From Roridomyces roridus (Eukaryota; Basidiomycota; Agaricomycetes; Agaricales; Mycenaceae): a stretch of DNA of 27,884 bases. The stretch covers positions 1 through 27,884 of the forward strand of contig JARKIF010000331.1 of assembly GCA_029378245.1 (NCBI GenBank), written 5' to 3'. Below the pieces are notes generated by a model. That model did not search any database and was not told the origin of the DNA. It worked only from the letters and a program-made list of their open reading frames with translations. The translations under genes were made by a program, and so were the position numbers. Positions 1-10,600 of the stretch are shown here, one piece after another; within the stretch, counting starts at the first letter, position 1, and each line of letters begins with the position of its first letter.

Positions 1-1389
1 TTTGCTTCTGCTCGGCTAGGAACTCGATGAGAGGGTCTTTGATGTTCGCCCAGACTATACATATTAATTTTCGATGGCGAGCAGAAGAATAAGTAGAGGA
101 CGCACTGCGATCGGTAAGAGCCTTGGGCTGTTTGACCAATCGATGCTCGCGGAATTCCATATGATGCGGAATCTCGTCGCCCCATCCTAACAGTGTGAGC
201 CGTTCCGTAATGCTGCGTCCGAGCTGAGCTACCAAGTGCTGAATGGGGGAGAAGGGACTCACGCGTTCAGACGTGCAGCACGCGCATCATCAAGCTCATC
301 ACTGCGAGCATTAGTTCGGTCTCTGGCCCAAGCAGCACACAGTTCTGCATGCTGCCAATGGTTTTAATAAAGAAAGGGTAGAAAGAAACGACTAACAGCA
401 TTGAGTTCATTGACCTCGGCGCGTTTACGCTTGAGCCATTCGATGTATTCCGGATCATTGGTCTGAAGAGTCCCATCCACTCTGAACCGTCCCGTTTCTT
501 CTTTGAGCTGCCTTGCGAGAGTCTCGGAAAACAGTTGGATTCTGTAACGACGGCCTGGTAATGGATTTGATTTATTGAAGGGCTCTAAGCGGACATGCTT
601 ACCTCGACGCTCGTGCAACGACGGTACGAGATCAATCAAAGACCATTCAAGCATTCCATCGAGGCCATTGCGGTCAAGGAAACTGGAAGGCGTTTGAGGA
701 GGAAATCTGGAGAGAATTCATGGTGCTCTTACTTGGCGGTGATGCATTTTTTACAGAGTCGAATTCTTGCGCTCCAAATAACGGTCTGAACGGGAGAAGT
801 GAGGCAGTCGTGACAATGGCCGTCAAAGGCGAGATTGGCATATTGAGGCTCGGAAAGATCGTTGGTGATTTCGGGCAAGCCCTGAACACGAGAACGGGAT
901 TCCTTCCATATGAACGCGGATGACCGCGTCATTAGAAAAGCTCTGAACTCCTTAGTGGTCCTTGCTAGAGTCAAGAGATCCTGGGGCCTCAGATGCCCAA
1001 ATATCTGGACCAAGAGTTAGATATGAACCGAAGAGCATAGTCGACTAACGCGCCTCGAACAAGACATCCAGCGGAAACTCCTTCAACGAGCTGAGAATCC
1101 CTCTACGGCCCCTGACCTTCTTCGTGTCGGTCACCGTTTTAGCTTTGGTGCGCCGTTTCTTCTTGGGCGCAATTTCTTCTTCATCGTCGTCGAACTCGAG
1201 TTCGTCGTCGTCGTCGTCCGCATCCTCCTCGTCCTCCTCCTCAATGACCTTCTGTGCTGCAACTTTGCGGCGCTTTGTCTTCCTCTTGGGCACTGGGTCG
1301 TCGTCGGCATCGGTATTGACGTCGTCCTCGACGTCTTGCTCCACGGGTGTGACACTGACAGTGGCCAAACGAGCCGACCGGCGAACCAT
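1..1389 (-). CDS. F-box protein with charged nuclear-type N-terminus (3' end cut by window edge)
   Basis: Exons by splice signals: 1389-1054, 1004-733, 682-603, 554-397, 351-263, 212-106, 54-<1. The start was chosen at 1389 because the ATG lies in CCACCATGG. Residues 1-105 are low complexity, with basic blocks (KRKTKRRK, PKKKRRTKAK) and long Asp/Glu runs, which suggests nuclear import. The F-box begins at about residue 107 (EFPLDVLFE, then IFGHLRPQDLL). It continues into EPQYANL, a Cys-rich HCHDC...CKKC segment and KQPKALTDR...IWANIK, the order I know from a large Agaricomycete F-box family. F-box proteins of this kind recruit substrates to SCF ubiquitin ligases; the substrate here is unknown. 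The first intron has no usable GT donor in frame: GAG|GCGCGT gives the right frame with a CTAAC branch point and CAG acceptor, while the nearby GTTAGT donor shifts frame and stops. That intron is therefore GC-AG or marks a sequence problem. Confidence 0.85.
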
Positions 1390-1604
1390 GGTGGTACGAG
1401 CCAATAAACGAACCTTTGAATGGAGGTTGGGAGGTCGGCGGTGGGGCGGCGGAGGCCTAGGTGGTAGACAATAGACAGGAGGTGATAGTACACGATCACG
1501 TTTTCTCAAACTTTTCACGCGCCTGCGGGATCACGATGTCCCCGTGCATTACTCGCAGGCGTCCCGGAGCACCCATGCATGACTCGAGGGCGTGTAAAAT
1601 ATGC

Positions 1605-2572
1605 TTAAATATTCGGCTTTCTGACCCAGAAAACATAATTACAGCCATCCGCTCCCCAGGCATCCCTCGGAGCGAGTATCCAGCTCGAACTCAACGGGTT
1701 GTAAACCATACCCCTCACTTCCACCTGCGTCCTCGTCGGCTGCCCTCGTACCCAGGGCGACTCCGTGTTGGGATACGTGCGGAAGAACTCGGTGAGCTCT
1801 TCCGGTCGAATAAACTTGGAATGTGTATGGGTCCCTCGTGCAACTTTGCGCAGAACATCCTCAGCCATAAAGATGGTGAGGAAATATGCTAGCGCAGTGC
1901 GTGAGATGGTCGAGAGGAAGAGATGGCCTCCAGGCTGATTCCTATTAGCTGAGGGAATTTAATTCAAGAGAACGACACGCACTTTGACCAGCTTGGCACA
2001 CGTATCTAAAAAGCCTGTAGGATTATCCACATGTTCCAGCACCTCCATCGAACACACCACATCGTACCGCTTGTCCGACTCTGCCAATAGAGCCTCGGCA
2101 GGCGTGTGTCGATACGAGAGGGAAGAGGTAAAGCCAGGGTCTTGCGCTGCATGCAGCCTCGCTATCGAGATATTCGCCTCTGACGCATCTATCCCGAGAG
2201 TCTTTGCACCAAGCCGTGCCAGACTCTGGTTCCAGATGAGCCAGTGTAATCGGAGGACACCATGGCACGTACCTCCGACAAGAGACCACCCCCACACCCC
2301 ACATCCAGCACCTCCATTCCCCTCAACACATTCAGAGGCGGATTCTCCTGCTCATCCCTGGCCACTTCAAGCAGTTTTTCCCGTATAAACATCACCCTCA
2401 CAGGATTCATCTGATGCAAAAAACTAAACTCCCCACTCGGGCTTTCGTCCCACCATTCCGAGGACAGACGCGAGAAGTGGGCGATTTCAGCTGGGTTGAC
2501 TGACGAGGTCGAGGTCGAATAACGTGCGACCAGAGCCCGGGTGGATGAACGGCGTATCGCTGCTGCGAACAT
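1605..2572 (-). CDS. COQ3: Ubiquinone biosynthesis O-methyltransferase COQ3, mitochondrial
   Basis: Three exons, 2572-2273, 2225-1983 and 1934-1605, join in frame to give 290 residues. COQ3 carries out both O-methylation steps of coenzyme Q synthesis, using S-adenosylmethionine, on the matrix side of the inner mitochondrial membrane. The first about 25 residues (MFAAAIRRSSTRALVARYST) are rich in Arg, Ser and Ala with no acidic residue, as in a mitochondrial presequence. The SAM-binding motif I is VLDVGCGGG at about residues 88-96. It is followed by GAKTLGIDAS, YDVVCSMEVLEHV (motif II region), PGGHLFLSTISRT and the family C-terminus ending GCNYVFWVRKP. Introns are 47 and 48 nt, the second with a CTAAT branch point. 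Length and motif order match full-length UbiG/COQ3 enzymes. The ATG lies only 27 nt after the stop codon of the upstream same-strand gene. Confidence 0.95.
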
Positions 2573-2599
2573 GGATGCTTTCGTAATCGTGATTAAATT

Positions 2600-4604
2600 C
2601 TACCTCCTCCTCGCACCAAATAACCCTCCAATACTGCCCATCACCGACGCTGTTCTACTTATTGGCGCAGCCCGACTCGGCACAACATCCGAGTCCTTCA
2701 CTGGCGACAACACCGACGGAATATCCAACCCTCCACCCTCCCCCGCTGGAAGAAAGTTGAATGACGCCGGTTGCGAGCTCGACGGAAACAACCCAATCGC
2801 CCTCTTCTTCTTCTTCGCCACTGGTTCCTCCTCGCCACCGCTCCCGTCGTCCTCAACAATTGCCGTCCCCCGTGGCTGAACGCTGCCGCCACGCGCAGTT
2901 GCAGCCTTGCGCGATTTCGCCGCTGTTGTCTTGGTAGGGCGCGGTTCCGCGGCTTCATTTGTTGGTTTGCGAGAGCGACCACCCTCCTCGGCCCTCTTCC
3001 GCTTTGCCCGCCCAGCAGTCTTCACTTCCTCCTCCTCCTCCTCCTCTTCACTATCAACAATCTCCTCCACAGCTCGACTCTTCCCCTTGCCCTTCTCCTT
3101 ACTGCTCTTCGTCGCTGGCAACTCGTCCTCACTTGCACCCTCATCCTCTTCGCTCTGCTGGGCAGCTCGTTTGGATTTAGTTTTCGCCTTCTTCGGCCCC
3201 CCCTCAGCAGCCTCAGCCTTCGTCCGTGTCCGCGTCCTTCCTTTCGGATTCGGAATCTCCTCAATGTCAGGGTCGTCTGAGAGCGTGGACGGACCAGCGA
3301 CTGGTTGAGATTTCTTGCTCCTAGTCTTGGACGCCTTGGCCGGCGGAGAGGAAGGGGGTGGATCTTCGGCAAAGTCGTTGGCCACTTCGTCCTCTGATAT
3401 ACTCGGAGAATCTGGCTTCCGTTGGGGAGTCTTCTTCTTCTGGGCATCGATGTCACGCCGTAGACGCTCAACGAGCTTGTGAGCTTTGGAGATTTCGGTC
3501 CGAGCTTGTTGCGCTTCTTCCTCTTGCGCTTGTACGCGTTGCTGTCGTAGTTGTTGGTGACACCGAAAAGAATAAAATTAAACTCACCTCATAGTCCTCC
3601 TTCAACGCCGCCATCTTCTCTTTCACCTTCTTCAACTCGGCGTCCTTCTTGTCAAGTCTCTCATCGAGGGACTTGACTTGAACCTCGAGTTCAAGACGTC
3701 GCTTCCGCAGCGTCTCGACCTCCTCACCGCCTTTGGTCTCGAGGTTTTGCCATCGGTCCATTTGGCGCTTTAGGTCGGTGTTGGTAAGCTTGAGCTCATC
3801 GTTCAGCCGTTGGACGTCGGTTTTCTCGGATTGCAGACCCTGGTTTTGGAGGGTTAAGCGTTCGAGTTTGGTTTCGGAAGATTGGGATTTGACTTGAAGG
3901 CGACTATTGTTTTCGCGGAGTTCGAGTAGTTCTGTCTAGAAAGTTGTTAGTTCATTCTTTATCTAGATTAGAAGGGCGTACCTCGAGAGCCGACCTCTCC
4001 TCAACGAGAGCGGTAATCTGTTCGTCCAGCTCCTGGATTTGCTCGCCCACCTCATCATCGCGCGTCTCCTTGCCCCTTCTCGCCTCCACCAAATCCTCCT
4101 CCAACTCCTCAATCCTCATCTCCAACTCTGTCTCCCGTACTCCAAACATCGTAATCTGAAAGTCACGATGCAGCCGCGCGACCTTTTCCTGCCTGATGAC
4201 TTCCATCTCCTTGAGCACCGCGGATTCAGATGTAGAGAGCTTGGCGCTGAGCCTGAGATGTGCAAGGTGGTGGTTGGACAATAACCTATTAGTGCCTTCC
4301 CGCCAGGAGGTGCGCTCAGCCGTCCATTCCTTCCGCATGTCTTGAATCTCGCGCCGTGCGCGCTCAACATCGCGGTCTTTTTCCTCGCGGAGTTTGTGGA
4401 TCGTGTGTTCGAAGCTCCTGGATCATATAGTTTGGTGATAACGCAGAGGGAGGGGGCGTGGTTGGTGTACCTGTTGCGCTGGACTAGATCTTCAATCTGG
4501 GCGTTGAGGGAGTTGGCGAGGGAGGAGTTTGTGGAACGGGGAGCTACGATGCTGCCCGACGCAACGGGTGTAAGGACCGGAGCCCCTCGCGCGTCGGTGT
4601 TCAT
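2600..4604 (-). CDS. Coiled-coil protein with Lys/Glu-rich disordered C-terminus, function unknown
   Basis: Four exons (4604-4471, 4417-3982, 3935-3588, 3541-2600) with introns of 53, 46 and 46 nt give 619 residues; all joins keep frame. Residues about 35-335 are almost uninterrupted heptad-type coiled coil rich in Glu, Arg, Leu and Lys (for example LEMRIEELEEDLVEARRG and VERLRRDIDAQKKK). Residues about 335-619 are disordered, with alternating Lys/Arg patches, Pro-Ser stretches and an acidic run of nine Glu encoded by the CTC repeat near 3027-3050. The end is GSIGGLFGARRR. The basic tail patches would suit a nuclear or chromatin/spindle location, but I recognise no named family and assign no function. 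It follows the helicase stop by about 95 nt on the same strand and precedes COQ3 by 27 nt, so promoter space on both sides is very small. Confidence 0.85.
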
Positions 4605-4699
4605 GAATAGGCGCGTGTTGTTTGGCAAAGTTATGTATGGACGGCCAACTGCCTTTCGCAGACTTTCCGATTTCTTACAGACGACCACTAATTTACAGC

Positions 4700-7600
4700 T
4701 TACATCCTCCGGTTCACCTGCTCGTCCGTAATAAAGTGATACCCCCCAGCGCACCTGTAACCTCCCGCTTGCTTGATCCACTGGAAACCTTGAACACAAA
4801 CGCCCATCTGCTGCAGCGCCCTCTGAGCAGCTGCCTCTCGCTGGCGTCGCTCTTCCGCCTCTCTCTGCTTCCGTGCCAACTCCTGCTCCAGCAGCCACCG
4901 CTTGAGGGCCAACGTGCGAGCTTTAGCCCTCTCGGCTTCTCTCTGCACCTCCTGCTTCAGGGCCTCCTGTTTCTTGGCCTCCTCAAGCTCCCGCTTCTTT
5001 CGCTCAATCTCTTCCTGCTCCAGCTTCAATGCGTTCCTGGCGGCCTCCTTGTCTATTTCCAATTGCCGCCAGATCTCATCTGAAACGCCATTGTCCCGCT
5101 GCACTGAGCTGCTGGGGACTTCCGACATGGTGGGCGGTGGTGGTGTTGATGAAGGAGCGTTCTGAGATGTCGGAGTGTTCTGAGATGTGGGAGCGTTCTG
5201 AGATGAGGAAGGCTGCTGAGTGCTAGCGGACGTCGACATCGATGGCGCCCGTGTGGGAGGTGGTGATGAATGTGCAGCAGGAGGCATCCAATTCCCGCTT
5301 GTGGTGGACATTCTGGACTTGACGTTCCCAGCCCGGCTCCGTCGTTCATCCAACATTGTTTGCATACACTTGATAGCATCCTTGGCCGACAATGTCAGCT
5401 GCGCGTTCCTCCACAACGTCTTCATGAAACTGTTGGCGACGCCGGTGAGGACTATGGTAGCCATCTGTTTCGCTAAGGTCTGCATATCTCGCGCATTGCC
5501 CCACGAAGGAAGCTTGGAAAGCTTCTCGATGAGTTCCCACATCTCCATATACGCAGCACTGTTCTTGTCGGCGAGTTCGTTCAGTACGATCGTCTGCTTT
5601 CCCAGGGCTTCTTTCAACACCTCGAGACACGCATCGGGATCCATATGCTTGAATATGATTTCCTCGGGGAAGCGACTCGACAAACCAGTGTTGACGGCCA
5701 TGAGGCTGTTCATGTCCTGGTCGTAACCCGCCAAGACCACAAGCACTTTGCCTTGGAAGGTGGGATGTGTCAGGATGCCGACTAACTCATCAATGGCTTC
5801 CTGGGCAAAGCATCCTTCACCGAGCCGATATGCCTGTACAAAAAGATGTGTTACGAGACATCGTCACTCCTAGACAAAACTTGCCTCGTCTATAAAGAGA
5901 ACCTGCCCCAGGGCCTTCTCGAAGAGTTGTTTCGTCTTTGGGCCCGTGTGACCGATATGTTGGCCGACGAGATCGGAAGCAGAGCATTCATGCACTTGCT
6001 TGGTTGAGAGGAGTCCCATATCGTAGTACACCTCGCCCATCTTGCGGGCAATCGTCGTCTTTCCAGTTCCCTTGGATGAAGTCAGTATTAGATCAATACT
6101 TGATGAATGCGACGAACAGGAGGCCCTTTGAAAACGAAGTTCATGGGAATCAGCTGCCGAGGGTCCATGTCTCGTTCTTTCGCAACGACTGCTATCCGTT
6201 GGTAGTTTCCCAGCTTCTCCTTGATATGATCGCATCCCACGATGCCCTGGAACAACTTGTCGAGGTTCACGGAGGCGTTTGCCGCACGGTCAAACTCAGC
6301 ATCGAAATCACGGGGCTCGAAAACGATGTCGATTTGTCGATCCTTAGGCGGCAATGCCCGTTGTCGGGTGGCGTGTCGGGTCTTTGCTTGCCCCAGAAGG
6401 TTTTCGACATCGCCGGCATTGCCAAAGTTGGGTCTCATGCGAGCTCTTGCGAGCACTTCGAGCGCCACAATCTTGGCAGGGTCCGTAGCGCTCAAGTCTT
6501 GCTCCTTCAACTTGAGATCCAAGATCTCACGCAACTGGTCTTCCGTGAAATCCTCGAAGCGGAATGCATCTTCGATTGCGAATCGACGAGAGAGGCCGGA
6601 GTTCACATTCTATCACCCTGAATGAAACAAAGATGGTGCGAGCGAAGTGGACACATACCTGGAACATCTCCCGCATCTTGTCCTCATAACCCAAGAGTAA
6701 CACGGCCCTATCTTCTCCCGGTACGCTCTGGATCTCAGCGACCAAGGTGTCGATGACAGCGGTCTTGAAGGAATCACTTTCGTCTCCGATACCGTGTTTT
6801 CCGGAACTGAAAAGCATGTACGCCTGCAAACCTCTGGTAAACAAGGCATCGCATACTTTGACAGAACCAACCGACCTCATCGATTACTAGTACTTTGCCG
6901 ACAGTGGTTGCCAGAATGGCTTTCGTGTTCTTCTCGCTGTGCCCGATAAACGCTCCAACAAAATCCGAAGGGTTTTTTACAACCACTGAACAAGTTAGCC
7001 AGGGGGCAAGATTGCAGTAACGAATCACACCTTCTCCTTTGCTCAGAAGACCCAGGTCGGCCAGGATTTGTCCGTACAGTTTGGCAACTGTAGTCTTGCC
7101 CGTTCCAGGTGATCCCAAAAAGACACGGTTGAGAGAAGTTTCGACTGGCTTCAGCTCTTGGAGCTCCCGTTCATAGTTTGATATGAGACGGTCAATGAGA
7201 GTCCGAACAGTTTCCTTGACGGAATCGAGGCCGATCAAAGTTTGAAGCTTCTTCCAAGCGGCACTTTCCTTGCTTGCAAGGGAAGGATCTGGGCCGATGA
7301 TATCCTCCTTAGTCAAAAGGAAATCGTCGCAGATCTTGTGCTTTCGCTCTTGTTGCAGACGCGTAGTCTGACGCTCGTGGATCTTGGTGAACGCAATCTG
7401 CAAGGCCCGTGCATTGCCGAACCCATCCGTGCCTCTGCCTCGTCCCAGTCGACGAACAGCGATTCTGGCGTACAATCCACGTGGGCCATCCTCCATCTTC
7501 ATGGAACCCTTGAACTTTTTGTGGACATATTGCTCCAACATCCTCAGGAACTCCTCATCGATGTAATCCTCAAAGTTGAGGACATAGGGAACCCGACTGG

Positions 7601-10600
7601 AAAGACCCGGATTGTGCTCGAAGAAACTCTCGAGATGCTTCTTGTAGCCTGCGAACATGAACACGATCGTCCCAACCTTGTTCTCCATTTCCGCGAGAAG
7701 AAAGTCTAAAACTTGTTTGCCTTGTCCATAGTCACTGGTTAACTGGTAGGCCTGGAAGAGAAATTGAGTCAAGGACTCAATAGAAAATGGCGAAATTTGA
7801 CCTCGTCAACGAAGATCGCACCGCCGCCCGCCTCCTCAATCTGTGTAAGGTGATCTTGGATGCCTTTGACTCCTTCGTTTGAGAGGCGGGAGCCAGTTGT
7901 CTCGATGAATTTATTACCGGGAAGAACATCGACGGATGCTAGGAATTTGGCGTAATGGCGGGCGACCGTGGTTTTCCCTGAGAGAATTTAGAGACGTGCA
8001 ACTTTAGCCAGTACAAACAAAAACAAACCCGTGCCAGGGTTACCCTGGAATACGATATTGAATCGCTCATCGTTCAATCGAACACCTTGGCGCTTCGCGA
8101 CGTCGATCTTCTGCTTTATGCGCAGGACTTGAGCCTTGACATCTTCCAGACCGATCATACCCATGATGGCATCAATGGCATCGTTTCTGGCACCCTCCAC
8201 ACGCTTTTGGCGGTCCCATTCCTCCTGCGACGGAGTCATGTCTGGTACCGGCGCGCTAGTGGGTTTGGATGAGCTCCGAGATGCCTTCGTCGGTGCTGGG
8301 GACGACCCCGAAGAAGAAAACGAAGTCTGGAAAGACTGGAAGAGTGTAGACGGCGGCGGCTGTGCTGCGGCATCCTCGGCGTCCTTCTTCCTCTGCCGCG
8401 CGGCATTGTCCAAGGCATCCCGCAAGTCCTGTTGCATCTGACGCAAGGCTTGTGCTCTCCCCTCCGCCAGACGGGCGTTCTGAACTGCTTGCTGCTCCTG
8501 ATCAAGTTTGGCTTGAACCTCTGCCATGCGCTCCTCATGAGCAAGCTGCTCCGCTTCCCGCTGTTGCTTTCGCTCGCGTTCCTCTGCTTCCCTTTTGAGC
8601 TTTGATTTGGCCTTTTTCGCGTCGGCAGCGCACTTTGGGCATTGATCCTGGCGTTGTCGGGCAGCTTTGTGACAATCTGCAAATTGATCGTGCCCCTGTT
8701 CGCACTTCCACGTGATCGGATGCTTGCATGGGATTTTCGAATGATCCCCGGTTTGGTGGCATTTCAAAGGGCAAGGGTGACCGCAGACCAGTAGAATTTT
8801 ACTACCGCCGGAAATATCAGGGAAAAAGAAAGCAAGAAAACAACAGTTCATTCCGTACCATGGTTCCTGACATCCGCCATCTGGACACTCTGCCTCAAAT
8901 TGATCAGGTTGACGTAGAAGGGCCTTCCGATCGGGGTGTCTCTCGCAATGCACCGGTAGACCTTGATAGAAATGTCCTTGTTCTCGAAGCATGTCGAATA
9001 GCTTCGTCCACATCGCCTTGCCCTTCCGCGAACCTTCGAATGTCGACGCATTTCCTATCATGATCAAGGAGTTGCGTGCCCTGGACAAGAGTACATTCAA
9101 ACGTTCGGGCGAGAACATGAACCCAATGTCGTGATTGGAATTGCTTCTCGTGAGGCTTAGGACAACGATGTCACTTTCCTCCCCTTGATAATTGTCTGTT
9201 TTCCACGTTAATTCTCATCCACAGTACTATGAAATGAACGCACCGATAGTGGCAAGCCGGATGGGCTTTTTGTGCATCTTGGACGCACCCTGCATCAAAA
9301 GCCCGGCCCTGGCTAGCTCGCTGGAATCCAAATCGTTCAAGATAGGATCATTCTCCTTCGCCAAGGACGACTTGAGTAGCGACAGTTGTCCCAAGTACGG
9401 TGTCAAGATGACAATATCGGTTGATCCATAACCCTGCTGCCCGAGGTATTTGACGATCTTCAAGACCATTTGGACTTCAAACGTATTTTGCTTGGACGTT
9501 GTGGATCCCATGTCGCGACGATCGGACAATTCGCCAAATTCATCCTCGGGGCGAGCGTGGTTGATGAATACGATGACATCGCGCAGTCCGCGAACGTTAG
9601 GCCGGTTGGAGGTCTTTGGCGCATCGACGAGATGGGGATAGGTGAGTTGGCGGACGAGATCAGAGATCTCGGGGCGCATGCGATGCTGGTGGTGCAATGT
9701 CTGATGCGGGAATCCTTTCACCACCAGACGTTCAAACATGGACACATTCAGATCATAGCCATCGCCCTTCTCAACAGTGAGTGCATAGTTGTTCACTTTG
9801 GGCCGCAGCTGTCTGTGAAAAGTTCAGATACTGCGAGAAACATGCAGATATCGAACGCTTACAGGTGATCACCGATTAGAATGAGCTGGTCAGTTTTCTG
9901 GCCTAGCGCGGTCAACACATGACTCTCCAGGATCTCGCCAGCTTCTTCGACAAGGAGAACACCCGGAGACGCCTGCTGTATCGACTCGGTATACTTGGCC
10001 GCACCGGTGGTGGTGCATCCGATGATGCGCTTGCTGCGCAAGGTCGCAACCGTGTTGGCAGTGAACTTTCGCGCCAGTTCCGTCTGCGTTCCATCGTACT
10101 CCCGTGCCAAGGTGATAATGCGCTGAATTTGCTCCTCCAATATTGCTTGCTTCCAAGACTGGTGCTTTGATTGGCGAGCCTTGTTCTGCATCCTCCAAAC
10201 ATCTGGAGACTCCAGCACGGATGAATGATGGCGGAGAGCTCCAGCATCGCGCCCCTGGATCCACCGGAGTAGAAGATAGTCTCTCTGTATGGCCTGGCCC
10301 GATCTCCCGACCATCGTCATCTCATCTTCGTCGGCAGAAGGTACCAAAAATGCTTCGTAGAACGTCGAGTCCTCGAACTCGAGATAATCCAGCAGAGCCG
10401 AATTAGACAGATTAGACGATGAATATTGTTCAAAGGCAGTGCCGAGGCTGCTGTACAGTCCCTGCGCTCGAAATTTCAAGGCATCGATTTCTGTCCAATC
10501 CTCGCTCGATCGCCTAAACGCAGCAGCCTGATTGAACAAGCTCAGGCGCTCCATTTGCGAATTGGCCTTGCCGCCGACGCGTACGATCTTATCATCAGCG

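Noticed and set aside
555..602. 48-nt segment of the F-box gene that is open in frame and could be coding
   Set aside because: It is bounded by GTAAGC and TTACCAG and carries typical intron composition. Family-like text (HERR then GRRYRIQLF) joins cleanly when it is removed. Multiple-of-three introns at 8802-8858 and 6986-7030 in the helicase gene were removed for the same reason, the first restoring QEPC-KILLVCGHPC and the second GEVVVKNP.
2771..3308. Long plus-strand open frames opposite the coiled-coil gene
   Set aside because: They are antisense shadows of a GC- and repeat-rich coding exon. The minus-strand frame continues through three splice joins as coiled coil, while these encode Leu/Ser/Arg-rich noise.
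5159..5212. Short regularly spaced repeats suggesting a CRISPR-like or regulatory array
   Set aside because: The three 18-nt units are directly tandem without spacers and lie in frame in a low-complexity linker of a eukaryotic gene.
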